64,000 nt of DNA from Lysobacter sp. cf310 (GCF_900114355.1 NZ_FOSS01000005.1:62001-126000), one strand, 5' to 3'; counted from the stretch's first letter, positions 14,924-24,071 are shown. A program made the numbers and translations. Notes: generated by a model from the letters alone, not told the origin.

Positions 14924-15454
14924 TCAGTCCAGCGCCAGGCCCAGGATGCGGTCGTCGTAGTCGCGGCCGCCAACGTTGAACCGGCGCGTGCCCAGGGTGC
15001 GGAAGCCGCAGCGCTCGTAGAAACCGATCGCCGCGGCATTGCCGTCGTACACGCCCAGCAGCAGGCGCGGCGCGCCGGCCGCGCGCGCATGCGCGACCGC
15101 GGCCTCAAGCAAGCGCTTGCCCCAGCCGCCACCGTGGAAACGGCTGAGCAGATAGATGCGCTTGAGTTCCAGATCGCGCGCGTCGAGATCGTCCAGCGGC
15201 AGCTGCGCCGGCGCGACCACGGCGTAGCCCACCGGCGCGTCGCCGGGCGCGACCTCGGCCAGCCACAGCGCGCAGGCCGGATCGTCCAACCAGGCGCGAT
15301 ACACCGACGCGGCATGCGCGCGCGCGCAATGCTGGACGATGTCGCCGCCGCCGAGGATGCCGGCGAAGGTTTCCAGGAAACTGCTTTGGCCGACCAGGGC
15401 CAGCGCGGCTTCGTCGCCGGCGACGCAGGGGCGGAGTCGGAGGTCGTGGCTCAT
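14924..15454 (-). CDS. GNAT-family N-acetyltransferase, 176 aa
   Basis: The GNAT fold covers the whole protein. The acetyl-CoA loop appears as GGWGKRLLEAAVAHARA, followed by LLLGVYDGNAAAIGFYERCG, the family's motif B. The substrate cannot be told from sequence. Its start follows the M28 peptidase stop by about 65 bases with a stem-loop between them (15479-15502), so the two may be partly co-transcribed. Confidence 0.88.
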   Translation of the reverse strand: MSHDLRLRPCVAGDEAALALVGQSSFLETFAGILGGGDIVQHCARAHAASVYRAWLDDPACALWLAEVAPGDAPVGYAVVAPAQLPLDDLDARDLELKRIYLLSRFHGGGWGKRLLEAAVAHARAAGAPRLLLGVYDGNAAAIGFYERCGFRTLGTRRFNVGGRDYDDRILGLALD

Positions 15455-15478
15455 GCGTTCGCTCGGGTTCGCGGCAGC

Positions 15479-15502
15479 GCCCGCTCCGTGACCGGAGCGG
15501 GC
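15479..15502 (-). terminator. Stem-loop between M28 peptidase and GNAT genes
   Basis: A perfect 10-bp stem GCCCGCTCCG / CGGAGCGGGC with a TGAC loop. No run of T follows, so it may be a weak terminator or attenuator after the M28 gene rather than a full stop. Confidence 0.5.
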
Positions 15503-15518
15503 GGCGCGTGAGGCTTAC

Positions 15519-17168
15519 TTACTTGCGCTGCGCCGAAGTGGCGTCGCGGGCGGCGCGGAACTCCGAATCCTGGCTCCAGTTCGGCCAGCGCTTGGAGTTG
15601 GCCAGGCCGTTGCCCAGCGTGTACAGCAGCTCCAGATCGCGCGCCATGCCGGTGAAGCTCCAGCTGGCTTCCCACTGGTCGGCCGGCTGGTGGTAGCGAT
15701 CGGCGGTGTAGGCCTGCTGCGCGGCTTCGCCGGCGGCGCGGCCGCCGTCGACCTTGTCGTCGCCGGAACCGAACGAGATCGCCGGCACGCCGCGCTTGGC
15801 GAACGGGAAGTGGTCGGAACGGAAGAAATGACCGGCTTCGGGCTTGGGATCGGTGACGTAGCTCAGGTTCCAGCCCTTGGCCAGATCGATCAGCTCGTCC
15901 AGCAGTTCCTGCTTGGCGCTGCCGGAGGTGGTGAAGTCGCGCGAGGGGCCGGTCGGATCCAGCGCGTCGGTGTTGATCACCGCCACCGTCTTGGCCAGCG
16001 GATACAGCGGCTTGGACGAGTAGTACTCCGAACCCAGCAGGCCCTTTTCCTCGGCGGTCACGGCCAGGAACACCACCGAACGCTGCGGCTTGGGACCGTG
16101 GGCGAAGGCGCGGCCCATCTCGATCAGGGCGGCGGTGCCGGTGGCGTTGTCGACCGCGCCGTTGTAGATCTTGTCGCCCTTGGCGTCGGGCGCGCCCACG
16201 CCGAGGTGATCCCAGTGCGCGCTGTAGATCACGGTCTCGTCCGGACGCTGGGCGCCGTCGACGCGGCCGACGATGTTCTGCGAGGTGATGACTTCGCTCT
16301 TGACCTGATAGCTGGCCGACAGGGTCGCGCCCTTGAGCTCGACCGGCTTGAAGTCGCGCGTCTGCGCCTGGCGCTTGAGCGCTTCGAAATCCAGGCCGGC
16401 GCGCTTGAACAGATCGACCGCGAAATCGCGCTGGATCCAGCCTTCCATGGTCGGATGGGTCGCGCCCGGACGGTCGCGCACCACATCGAACATGGTGTTG
16501 GTGTTGGAGTTCTTGACCGTAGCCCAGCCGTAGGAGGCCGGATCGGTCTCGTGCACGATCAGCAGGCCCAGCGCGCCCTGACGCGCGGCTTCTTCGTACT
16601 TGTAGGTCCAGCGGCCGTAGTAGGTCATGGCCTTGCCGCCGAAGTCGCCCTGGCCGCTCTCGAAGTCGGGATCGTTGATCAGCACGACCGCGATCTTGCC
16701 CTTGAGATCGACGCCCTTGAAGTCGTCCCAGTTGCGCTCCGGCGCCTTCACGCCGTAGCCGGCGAACACCAGCGGCGCGTTCGCGATCGAGACCGCGGTG
16801 GAACCGTCGAGCGCGGCGCGCACGGCGATTTCGTTGCCCTGGCTCAGGGCCTGCGGCTTACCGTCCACCGCCACCGACAGGGTCGGCGTGCCTTCGATCT
16901 GCGCGCGTTTGAGCGGCACCGCCTGGGTCCAGGCGCGTTGGCCGTCCTTGAGATCGCCGCCGGGCTGCAGGCCCGCGGCCTTCATCTGCGCGACCACGTA
17001 GTCGATGGTCTTGGTCTCGCCGGCGGTGGCCGGGCCACGACCTTCGAATTCGTCCGAAGACAGCGTCTTGACCTCGTCGGACAGACGCTTGGGGTCGAAC
17101 TTGGGCGCTTCGGCCGCCAGGGCCGCGGACACCGACAGGGACAGCAGGGACGCAACCAGCAATTTCAT
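15519..17168 (-). CDS. Secreted M28-family metallopeptidase with PA domain, 549 aa
   Basis: A Sec signal peptide (MKLLVASLLSLSVSAALA) is followed by a PA insert (about 110-270) and an M28 zinc peptidase domain. The probable ligands are His in SAHWDHLG, Asp in GAVDNATG, the Glu pair in TAEEKGLLG, Asp in INTDAL and His in DRYHQPAD, giving the usual two-zinc site. Such enzymes are periplasmic or secreted aminopeptidases. The length is normal for the PA-containing subgroup. Confidence 0.93.
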   Translation of the reverse strand: MKLLVASLLSLSVSAALAAEAPKFDPKRLSDEVKTLSSDEFEGRGPATAGETKTIDYVVAQMKAAGLQPGGDLKDGQRAWTQAVPLKRAQIEGTPTLSVAVDGKPQALSQGNEIAVRAALDGSTAVSIANAPLVFAGYGVKAPERNWDDFKGVDLKGKIAVVLINDPDFESGQGDFGGKAMTYYGRWTYKYEEAARQGALGLLIVHETDPASYGWATVKNSNTNTMFDVVRDRPGATHPTMEGWIQRDFAVDLFKRAGLDFEALKRQAQTRDFKPVELKGATLSASYQVKSEVITSQNIVGRVDGAQRPDETVIYSAHWDHLGVGAPDAKGDKIYNGAVDNATGTAALIEMGRAFAHGPKPQRSVVFLAVTAEEKGLLGSEYYSSKPLYPLAKTVAVINTDALDPTGPSRDFTTSGSAKQELLDELIDLAKGWNLSYVTDPKPEAGHFFRSDHFPFAKRGVPAISFGSGDDKVDGGRAAGEAAQQAYTADRYHQPADQWEASWSFTGMARDLELLYTLGNGLANSKRWPNWSQDSEFRAARDATSAQRK

Positions 17169-17598
17169 GGGCGCAACGCCTTAGGCCAAAGTGCGGCCGA
17201 TACTAGTGGAGCGCGGATCGGCCGGTCCAGCGGCGGAAGTCAGGGGCGCAGGCGCCGACTTTGCGAAATCGGTCGTTTCGGCACATTGGGGCTGGAACTG
17301 TGCGTTGTCCTGGCGGGTCTGCCGCGCATTCATCTTGTGCGGCACACTGTCGCCTACGGCGATGCGGTGGCTATCGCGACGCCGCCGTCACCGGCTTTCA
17401 CGCATCCAGCTTCACGCATCACGTTTCACCCGTCAGACCTCCCCCACCCGACGCGCCCGCCGACCGCCACGCGAGCTCCCACGCTCGCCGCAGCCCGTGG
17501 CAGCCACCGCTGCCGGCCCGCGCATCCCCCGATGGCAGTACCGCAATGAGTTCCGCTTTCCGTAGCCGCTTTCCCTCCCTCGCCCCCCGGTGCGCGCG
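17169..17598. other. Intergenic region between divergent M28 peptidase and MFS genes
   Basis: About 430 bases without a convincing gene. Two direct copies of TTCACGCATC occur at 17397-17406 and 17411-17420, followed by a related TTTCAC run. They could be regulator sites for the MFS gene. No clear promoter boxes were seen. Confidence 0.5.
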
Positions 17599-18876
17599 AT
17601 GAGCGCGTCCGTGTCCGCCGCGACGGCGTCGCGCCCGCGTTCGCTGTGGCAGGGCCGTGCCCTGGTGTTGGCCGGCATCGTGCTGTCGGCCTTCACCCTG
17701 CGCACCGCGGTGACCTCGCTGACGCCGCTGCTGGACAGCCTGGGCCGCGACTTCGGGTTCGGGCCGACCATGACCGGCGTGTTCGGCATGGTGCCGACCG
17801 CGGCCTTCGCGGCCTTCGGCGTGCTCACGCCGGCGATCGCGCACCGCCTCGGCCTGGAACGCGCGGCGCTGACCGCGATGGTGCTGGCCGCGCTGGGCCT
17901 GCTCGCGCGCGCCTTCGCCGGCGACACCTGGCAGTTGCTGGTGGCCTCGGCGGTGGCGCTGTCGGGCATGGGCATCGGCAACGTGGTGCTGCCGCCGCTG
18001 GTGAAGCGCTACTTCGCCGATCGCGTCGGCGCGGTGAGCTCGCTCTACATCACCGTGCTGCAACTGGGCACCATCCTGCCGGCCTTGGCCGCGGTGCCGC
18101 TGGCGCAGGCCGCGGGTTGGCGCGTGTCGCTGGGCTCGTGGTCGCTGGTGGCGGTGGCGGCGGCGCTGCCCTGGATCGCGGCGCTGTGGATGGAGCGCTA
18201 TGGCCGCTCCGCGCAGGCGCGCGCACTGGCCGCCGCGCACGACCGCGCGGTCACGCCCGCGGACGAAGCGCCCGAACTGGTCGCGCCCGCGCCGCGCGGC
18301 CAAGTCTGGCGCTCGTCGGTGGCCTGGGGCATGGCGCTGATGTTCGGCATGACCTCGCTGATCACCTATTCCATGTTCACCTGGCTGCCGAAGCTGCTGG
18401 TCGAAGCCGGCGGCAGTCCGGCCCTGGGCGGCAGCATGGTCGCGCTGTTCTCGACCCTGGGCCTGGTCGCGGCGCTGGCCCTGCCGGCGCTCGCGGTGCG
18501 CATCGCCAATCCGTTTCCGGTGGTGCTGGCGTGCGTGGTGATGTACCTGTGCGGTTTCGCCGGCCTGCTGTGGGCGCCGATGTCGGCGACTCTGCTGTGG
18601 GTGGCGCTGCTGGGCCTGGGCCCGAGCACCTTCCCGCTGTCGCTGACCCTGATCAATCTGCGCACGCGCACCCAGGCCGGTTCGGCTTCGCTGTCGGGTT
18701 TCATGCAGGGCGTGGGCTACACCATCAGCTGCATCGGTCCGCTGCTGTTCGGCTGGCTGCACGAAACCACCCACGGCTGGGTGCTGCCGTTCGGTTTTCT
18801 CAGCCTGTGCCTGGTGGTGTTGACGATAGGCGGCTATCTGGCCTGCCGGCCGCGCATGCTGGAAGACACCTGGTAA
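17599..18876 (+). CDS. MFS transporter of the CynX/NimT type, 425 aa
   Basis: About twelve hydrophobic segments. Motifs SAFTLRTAVTSLTPLLD and GIGNVVLPPLVKRYFADR match the cyanate/nitroimidazole (CynX/NimT) branch of the major facilitator superfamily, with a central loop around residues 200-235. The substrate is unknown. The ATG at 17599 was chosen over a GTG nine bases earlier because the intervening residues add nothing recognisable, and neither has a strong ribosome binding site. Confidence 0.88.
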   Translation: MSASVSAATASRPRSLWQGRALVLAGIVLSAFTLRTAVTSLTPLLDSLGRDFGFGPTMTGVFGMVPTAAFAAFGVLTPAIAHRLGLERAALTAMVLAALGLLARAFAGDTWQLLVASAVALSGMGIGNVVLPPLVKRYFADRVGAVSSLYITVLQLGTILPALAAVPLAQAAGWRVSLGSWSLVAVAAALPWIAALWMERYGRSAQARALAAAHDRAVTPADEAPELVAPAPRGQVWRSSVAWGMALMFGMTSLITYSMFTWLPKLLVEAGGSPALGGSMVALFSTLGLVAALALPALAVRIANPFPVVLACVVMYLCGFAGLLWAPMSATLLWVALLGLGPSTFPLSLTLINLRTRTQAGSASLSGFMQGVGYTISCIGPLLFGWLHETTHGWVLPFGFLSLCLVVLTIGGYLACRPRMLEDTW

Positions 18877-18884
18877 GCGCCGGA

Positions 18885-18915
18885 CGGATCGCGCCGCTTC
18901 GCGCGGCGCGATCCG
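18885..18915. terminator. Bidirectional stem-loop between convergent genes
   Basis: A 13-bp perfect stem CGGATCGCGCCGC / GCGGCGCGATCCG with a TTCGC loop, placed in the 46 bases between the convergent MFS and PepSY-like genes. There is no T-run, but the position suits a two-way transcription end. Confidence 0.65.
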
Positions 18916-18922
18916 CGATCGC

Positions 18923-19354
18923 TTAGTCCTTGTCGCCGCCGATCACGCGTCCGTTCCTGGGATCGATCTTGAGCTCGACGTCGCGGCCGGCGGGATCGTC
19001 GGCCTCGGCGTTCCAGATGCCGTCCTCGTAATCGACGTCGTGCACGTTGGTGTATCCGGCCACCGCCAGGCGCGCGCGCACGTCGGCTTCGCTGAGGTTG
19101 GCGACTTGTTCGTCCGGATAGACGCGGCCGGTCTTGGGATCCAGGCGCACGTCGACGCGATTGCCTTCGGCGCTGCGCGCGTCGGCTTTCCAGACGCCAT
19201 CGCTGAACTTGATGTCGTTGATGTGGGTATAGCCCTGCTCGGTGAGCTGGGCGCGGACCTTGGCCTCGGTCAAGGCCTGCTCGGCCAGCGCAGTGCCCGA
19301 TACGGTCAGCGCGATCGCGAGCACGGTACTGCGGAGTACGACGGTGCGGCTCAT
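18923..19354 (-). CDS. Periplasmic protein with two PepSY-like repeats, 143 aa
   Basis: A signal peptide (MSRTVVLRSTVLAIALTVSG, cleavage near ALA-EQ) is followed by two repeats of about 55 residues. Each has the form EA-V-A-L---GYT-----I-F-DGVW-A-A, then a DV-LDP-TGRV end, which is typical of PepSY domains. PepSY proteins are thought to modulate proteases or bind peptides in the periplasm. The target is unknown. An AGGAG-like site precedes the start. Confidence 0.85.
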   Translation of the reverse strand: MSRTVVLRSTVLAIALTVSGTALAEQALTEAKVRAQLTEQGYTHINDIKFSDGVWKADARSAEGNRVDVRLDPKTGRVYPDEQVANLSEADVRARLAVAGYTNVHDVDYEDGIWNAEADDPAGRDVELKIDPRNGRVIGGDKD

Positions 19355-19493
19355 GGCAGCCTCCTTTGGGGAAGGTGCGTCGAGTCTCGCCACGCGCGCA
19401 GCAACCGGCGGTGAACATCGCGCATTCATGCGCGCGCGTTCAGGCGCCTTGCACGCGACGCTAACGAATGCGTTGCGCGCGTGATGCCAGTGC

Positions 19494-20246
19494 TTATTTG
19501 TCGATCGGATAGACGGTCGCGATGGGACACTGGATCCGCGACAGCGCGCCGCCGCTGCGCGCGATGCCCTCGCCCGCACGCATCTCCGGCACCGCCACCA
19601 CCACGTCGCCGGGATTGCCGCAGACCGCGCTGATGCCCATGCCCGAACGCAGCTCGATGGTGGTGGCGTCGAACAGCTCCGGACAGCTGTGCGCGAGTTC
19701 GACGCGGTAGTAGCGATTGCCGCCGGAGCGCTGCGGCGACACTTCCACCACCAGCCCCTTGCCGTCCTCGTTCCAGCCGCGCATGTAGCGCGGGTTGAGG
19801 CAGTACTGCGCCGAGCCGCCGAAGCCGCGGCGCTTTTCCGCGCGCACCTCGACCGCTTCCAGGGTGGCGACCTCGCCGTGGCGGCGGTGGCTGGCCAAGG
19901 CGAGTTCGGCATAGGCCTTGGCGTCGATCTCGGTCACCGCGGACACCGGGCACAGGCGCTGTCCGCTGCGCAGGTATTCGTTGCCCGTTCCGCAGACCCA
20001 GCCCTCGCGCGCGAGCACGCTGGCCTGCTCGTCGGCGACGGCGGCCGGGCAGTCCTCGCCCAGCTCGAGGCGGAAGCGACGGCCATCGGCCTGCATCACC
20101 GCCAGGCTGCGATCGGAGGCCTGGCGCGCCTCGCTCATGCTGCGCGCATCCAGGCAGTTGGGCTTGGGCGCGGGGCCGCGCGCGGGCTCGGCGGCCGATG
20201 CCACGGCGCAGACGGTGATGAGGACTACAGCAGCGTACAGGCGCAT
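19494..20246 (-). CDS. Secreted Cys-rich hypothetical protein with two repeats, 250 aa
   Basis: A Sec signal peptide (residues 1-19, ending VASAAEP) precedes two related blocks. Block one starts CLDARSM, and block two starts CLNPRYM and follows RGFGGSAQY. Each carries paired cysteines (EDCPA, WVCGTG / HSCPE, AVCGN, IQCPI) that probably form disulfides. The pattern resembles DUF6491-like proteins of Xanthomonadaceae, but I am not sure of that family. It is likely periplasmic, with no enzymatic motif. Confidence 0.78.
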   Translation of the reverse strand: MRLYAAVVLITVCAVASAAEPARGPAPKPNCLDARSMSEARQASDRSLAVMQADGRRFRLELGEDCPAAVADEQASVLAREGWVCGTGNEYLRSGQRLCPVSAVTEIDAKAYAELALASHRRHGEVATLEAVEVRAEKRRGFGGSAQYCLNPRYMRGWNEDGKGLVVEVSPQRSGGNRYYRVELAHSCPELFDATTIELRSGMGISAVCGNPGDVVVAVPEMRAGEGIARSGGALSRIQCPIATVYPIDK

Positions 20247-20405
20247 CGCGATTCCGTGCGGGACGCCGGCGCGCTTCGCCGGCCCTGCGGATTAGACGCG
20301 AAGTCCGACGACCGGCGCCAGCGCGCCTGACCGCGCGTTGCCCGGCTTTCAGGCGGTCGCGCCGGACCGGCGCGACCGCCGGTCGGATCGACGTCCGCGT
20401 ATAAA

Positions 20406-20420
20406 TGATGATCGTCATCA
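20406..20420. promoter_or_regulatory. Palindrome upstream of a TetR gene (TGATGA-N3-TCATCA)
   Basis: A perfect inverted repeat TGATGA-TCG-TCATCA lies 53 bases before the TetR start codon in an unusually A/T-rich patch that includes TATAAA (20399-20404). Position and symmetry fit an auto-operator for the TetR protein, which usually represses its own promoter. Confidence 0.55.
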
Positions 20421-20472
20421 ATACTGCTAGGATCGCCGGACCGGGCCGCACCGGGCCCCGCGGAGCGCATGC

Positions 20473-21042
20473 ATGAAAGTCAGCCGCGAACAGACCGCCG
20501 AGAACCGCGAACGCATCGTCGGCGCGGCCGCGCGCCTGTTCCGCGAACGCGGTTACGACGGCGTCGGCATCGCCGACCTGATGCGCGACGCCGGCCTCAC
20601 CCACGGCGGCTTCTACGGCCACTTCGAATCCAAGCAGGACCTGATGGCGGAGGCCTGCGAACACGCGGTCGCCGGCTCGCTGGCCTATTGGTCGCGGCTG
20701 ATCGAACGCGATCCCGAACACGCGCTGCAACACATCGCCGCCGCCTACCTGTCCAGCGCGCACCGCGACCAGCCCGGCCGCGGTTGCACCTTCGCCGCGC
20801 TCGGCGCCGACGCCGCGCGCCTGGACCCGCCGGTCAAGCGCAGCCTGGGCCAGGCGCTGCGCTCCTATGTCGAACTGCTGACCCCGCTACTGCCCGGTCG
20901 CAGCCGCGCCGCGCGCCGCGCGCGCGCGCTCGCCACCCTGTCCAGCATGGTCGGCGCGCTGGTGCTGGCGCGCGCCGTCGACGATCCGGCCCTGTCGGAC
21001 GAAGTGCTGCACGCGGTCGCCACCGCCGTTTCCTCTCGCTGA
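20473..21042 (+). CDS. TetR-family transcriptional regulator, 189 aa
   Basis: The N-terminal HTH (about 8-60) reads RERIVGAAARLFRERGYDG, then GIADLMRDAGLTHGGFYGHF, the classic TetR recognition region. The C-terminal ligand domain resembles that of AcrR/NemR-like regulators (GRGCTFAALGADAAR). It stands 24 bases before the PaaI-like thioesterase gene in the same direction. It may control that gene and the following MaoC-like gene. Confidence 0.9.
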   Translation: MKVSREQTAENRERIVGAAARLFRERGYDGVGIADLMRDAGLTHGGFYGHFESKQDLMAEACEHAVAGSLAYWSRLIERDPEHALQHIAAAYLSSAHRDQPGRGCTFAALGADAARLDPPVKRSLGQALRSYVELLTPLLPGRSRAARRARALATLSSMVGALVLARAVDDPALSDEVLHAVATAVSSR

Positions 21043-21066
21043 CCTGTCCCCGGAGCCCCCCCCGCG

Positions 21067-21531
21067 ATGACCGTGAACGTGTTCGAACTCGAAGCCCTGC
21101 GCGGCCTCAATGGCCTGGAAACCCTGCGCGCCCTGCTCGCCGCCGGCCGCCCGCCGCCGATCGGCGAGACTCTGGGCTTCATCCTGACCGAGGTCGACGA
21201 AGGCCGCGCGGTGTTCGCCGGCACGCCCGGCCCGCACGCCTACAACCCCTTGGGCGTGATCCACGGCGGCTACGCCGCGACCCTGCTGGACTCGGCCTGC
21301 GGTTGCGCCGCGCACAGCGCGCTCGGCGCCGAGCAGGCCTACACCACGCTGGAGCTCAAGGTCGCCTACCACCGCGCGATGACCTCCGACACCGGCCCGG
21401 TGCGCGCCGAAGCCAAGCTGCTGTCGATCGGCAAGCGCGTGGCCTTCGCCGAAGGCCGGCTCACCGACGCCCAGGGCCGTTTGTACGCCTCGGCGACCTC
21501 GACCCTGTTGGTGTTCGAGCGCAAGCAGTGA
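21067..21531 (+). CDS. PaaI-type hotdog-fold thioesterase, 154 aa
   Basis: A single hotdog domain. The motif NPLGVIHGGYAATLLDSACG holds the catalytic His-Gly-Gly region of the PaaI/YdiI family, followed by the beta strand AYTTLELKVAYHRAM. It hydrolyses acyl-CoA thioesters. The exact acyl group is unknown. It is encoded between a TetR regulator and a MaoC-like hydratase, so it may belong to a small acyl-CoA catabolic or detoxification unit. Confidence 0.9.
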   Translation: MTVNVFELEALRGLNGLETLRALLAAGRPPPIGETLGFILTEVDEGRAVFAGTPGPHAYNPLGVIHGGYAATLLDSACGCAAHSALGAEQAYTTLELKVAYHRAMTSDTGPVRAEAKLLSIGKRVAFAEGRLTDAQGRLYASATSTLLVFERKQ

Positions 21532-21543
21532 AGAGGGACGCAT

Positions 21544-22014
21544 ATGCATACCGAACCCTCTGACGACGGCCTCTACCTGGACGATCTCGCGGTCGGCCAG
21601 CGCTTCGAGACCGCGACCTACGCCGTCAGCGCCGAGCAGATCAAAGCCTACGCGCGCGAGTTCGACCCGCAGCCCTTCCACCTCGACGAGGAGGCCGCGC
21701 GCGCCAGCCTGTTCGAAGGCCTGGCCGCGAGCGGCTGGCATACCGCGGCGATCACCATGCGCCTGCTGGTCGAACGCGGCATTCCCGCCGGCGGCCTGAT
21801 CGGCGCCGGCGCCGAGATCGCCTGGCCGCGTCCGACCCGGCCCGGCGACGTGCTGCAGGTGCACGGCGAGATCGTCGAGATCGTGCCCTCGCGCTCGCGT
21901 CCGGACCGCGGCCTGGTGGTGGTGCGCAACGAGACGCGCAATCAGCGCGGCGAAGTGGTGCAGGCCTTCACCGGCAAGCTGATCGTGTTCCGGCGTCCGG
22001 GCAGCGCCGCCTGA
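21544..22014 (+). CDS. MaoC-like (R)-specific enoyl-CoA hydratase-type protein, 156 aa
   Basis: The MaoC hotdog shows in ITMRLLV, EFDPQPFHLDEEAARAS (with the Asp and His of the hydratase-2 active site) and the strand PGDVLQVHGEIVEI. The length fits single-hotdog hydratases. It starts 13 bases after the thioesterase stop. Substrate chain length cannot be inferred. Confidence 0.88.
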   Translation: MHTEPSDDGLYLDDLAVGQRFETATYAVSAEQIKAYAREFDPQPFHLDEEAARASLFEGLAASGWHTAAITMRLLVERGIPAGGLIGAGAEIAWPRPTRPGDVLQVHGEIVEIVPSRSRPDRGLVVVRNETRNQRGEVVQAFTGKLIVFRRPGSAA

Positions 22015-22092
22015 ATCGAACCATGCCTTGCGGCCATGGCGCGCGCGCTCGGCGCGCGCTAACGTCCGCGCATCGCAGACAGCGGCACCGCC

Positions 22093-23448
22093 ATGCAGGA
22101 CCTGACCCAGGGCTCGATTCCCAAACACGTGCTGCGGATGGCCGCGCCGATCATGATCGGCATGCTGTTCCAGACCCTGTACTTCCTGATCGATCTGTAC
22201 TTCGTCGCGCGCCTGGGCGATGCGGCGATCGCCGGCGTCGGCGCGGCCGGCAACGTGCAGTTCATCGTGATGGCCCTGACCCAGATCCTGGGCGTGGGCA
22301 CGATGGCGCTGATCTCGCACGCGGTCGGGCGCAAGGACCGCGACGACGCCAACCTGGTGTTCAACCAGAGCCTGTTGCTGGCCCTGACCTGCGCCGCGAT
22401 CACCCTGATCCTGGGCTACGCGCTGGGCGGCGCCTACATGCGCACGCTCGGCGCCGACCCCGCGACCACCCGCCACGGCATCGACTATCTGTACTGGTTC
22501 CTGCCCGGCCTGGCGCTGCAGTTCGCCCAGATCGCGATGGGTTCGGCTCTGCGCGGCACCGGCATCGCCAAGCCGACCATGGTGGTGCAGATGCTGACGG
22601 TGATCCTCAACGCGATCCTGGCGCCGGTACTGATCGCCGGCTGGCTGACCGGCAAGCCGATGGGCGTGGCCGGCGCCGGCCTGGCGACCTCGATCTCGGT
22701 GGCCGCGGGCGTGGTGATGATGACGCTGTACTTCGCGCGCCTGGAAAAATACGTCGGCTTCGATCCCAGCCAGTTCCACGCGCGGCTCGCGGTGTGGAAG
22801 CGCATCCTGCGCATCGGCCTGCCGCCCGGCGGCGAGTTCGCGCTGATGTTCGTCTATATGGCGGTGATCTATTGGGTGATCCGCGGCTTCGGCGCCGAGG
22901 CCCAGGCCGGCTTCGGCATCGGCCAACGGGTGATGCAGGCGATCTTCCTGCCGGCGATGGCGGTGGCCTTCGCGACCGCGCCGGTGGCCGGCCAGAACGT
23001 CGGCGCGGGCCGCCCGGACCGGGTGCGCGCGACCTTCCATGCCGCGGTCGCGATCGGCGTGGTGCTGATGCTGGGCCTGACCGCGCTGTGCCAGTGGCGG
23101 CCGCAGTGGCTGGTGGGCGTGTTCACCCAAGAAACCGCGGTGATCGCGGTGGCGGCGCAGTTCCTGAGCATCATCTCGCTGAACTTCGTCGCCTCGGGGC
23201 TGATCTTCACCTGCTCGGGCATGTTCCAGGCCCTGGGCAACACCCTGCCCGCGTTCGCCAGCAGCGCCAGCCGCATGCTGAGCTTCGCCTTGCCGGCGAT
23301 CTGGCTGTCGACCCGGCCGGACTTCGAACTGCGCCAGCTGTGGCTGCTGTCGGTAGCCTCGGTGACCCTGCAGGCGATCCTCAGCGTGGTCCTGCTGTTG
23401 CGCGCGCTGCGCCAGGCCGATGCGCGCATGGCCACCACGCCGGCCTGA
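22093..23448 (+). CDS. MATE-family efflux transporter, 451 aa
   Basis: About twelve membrane segments in two homologous halves, with family motifs such as SIPKHVLRMAAPIMIGMLFQ, DLYFVARLGDAAIAGVG and PVAGQNVGAGRPDRVRATF. It exports drugs or cations by Na+ or H+ exchange. It ends about 30 bases before a strong terminator. Confidence 0.92.
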   Translation: MQDLTQGSIPKHVLRMAAPIMIGMLFQTLYFLIDLYFVARLGDAAIAGVGAAGNVQFIVMALTQILGVGTMALISHAVGRKDRDDANLVFNQSLLLALTCAAITLILGYALGGAYMRTLGADPATTRHGIDYLYWFLPGLALQFAQIAMGSALRGTGIAKPTMVVQMLTVILNAILAPVLIAGWLTGKPMGVAGAGLATSISVAAGVVMMTLYFARLEKYVGFDPSQFHARLAVWKRILRIGLPPGGEFALMFVYMAVIYWVIRGFGAEAQAGFGIGQRVMQAIFLPAMAVAFATAPVAGQNVGAGRPDRVRATFHAAVAIGVVLMLGLTALCQWRPQWLVGVFTQETAVIAVAAQFLSIISLNFVASGLIFTCSGMFQALGNTLPAFASSASRMLSFALPAIWLSTRPDFELRQLWLLSVASVTLQAILSVVLLLRALRQADARMATTPA

Positions 23449-23480
23449 GCGCGCGCGGCCGCTGGCGAGCGCGGCCCCAC

Positions 23481-23516
23481 AAACAAAAAGCCCGGCCGAA
23501 GCCGGGCTTTTTGTTT
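23481..23516. terminator. Strong bidirectional intrinsic terminator
   Basis: A perfect 16-bp stem AAACAAAAAGCCCGGC / GCCGGGCTTTTTGTTT with a CGAA tetraloop. A-rich on the left and T-rich on the right, it can end transcription from both the MATE gene and the convergent cold-shock gene. Confidence 0.92.
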
Positions 23517-23550
23517 CGGATCGCGCCCGAAGGCGCGGTCCTTAAGCGGT

Positions 23551-23760
23551 TCAGACCGCCTGCACCGATTCAGCCTGCAGGCCCTTCTGGCCCTGGGTGA
23601 CGGTGAAGGAGACCTTCTGGCCTTCCTGCAGGCTCTTGAAGCCCTGCGACTCGATCGCGCGGAAGTGCACGAACACGTCTTCGCCGTTCTCACGGCTGAT
23701 GAAGCCGAAGCCCTTGGCGTCGTTGAACCACTTGACCGTACCGAATTCACGGTTCGACAT
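23551..23760 (-). CDS. Cold-shock protein, CspA family, 69 aa
   Basis: The compact OB-fold cold-shock domain carries RNP1 KGFGFISRE and RNP2 DVFVHFRAI, with the N-terminus [11 protein letters not shown]. It binds single-stranded RNA or DNA and acts as an RNA chaperone. I chose the ATG at 23760 ([13 protein letters not shown]), the usual N-terminus of the family; upstream extensions of the frame are not conserved. Confidence 0.95.
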   Translation of the reverse strand: MSNREFGTVKWFNDAKGFGFISRENGEDVFVHFRAIESQGFKSLQEGQKVSFTVTQGQKGLQAESVQAV

Positions 23761-24071
23761 TTTGCTTGCTCCTTGAAACGTAATGGGAATGCCGCCTGCG
23801 CGGCCTTGATGCTGGTTGCAAGGAGGAAGCCTGGTGCAACGATGGGCGGATCTGGGATCTACGGCATCGGGCCACGGTTCATGGTGACCCTTGACGAACA
23901 CAGCACTCGATACGCTAGTCCGCTTCTGCGAGAAATGCAAACACTATGTGCGGGGCCCGGCCTCCCCGTTCAGCTGAACAGGGCCGGGAAGCACCGTTTC
24001 CCGGCCCTGCACGCCAGTGGGGACGGGCTTGCGTACCATCTGGGGCACCCCGCCGACACCCGGAGTCCGCC
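23761..24071. other. Cold-shock gene leader and divergent msrB upstream region
   Basis: About 310 bases between the divergent csp and msrB genes. On the minus strand, a long untranslated leader before csp is likely, as cold-shock genes often carry one that folds with temperature. The sequence near the csp start includes a purine-rich ribosome site. A short direct-coding frame before msrB is not conserved-looking and is treated as untranslated. Confidence 0.5.

Noticed and set aside
23946-24071. A 42-residue N-terminal extension of MsrB
   Set aside because: It is basic and Pro/Arg-rich with no match to the family, and MsrB of normal length begins at 24072.
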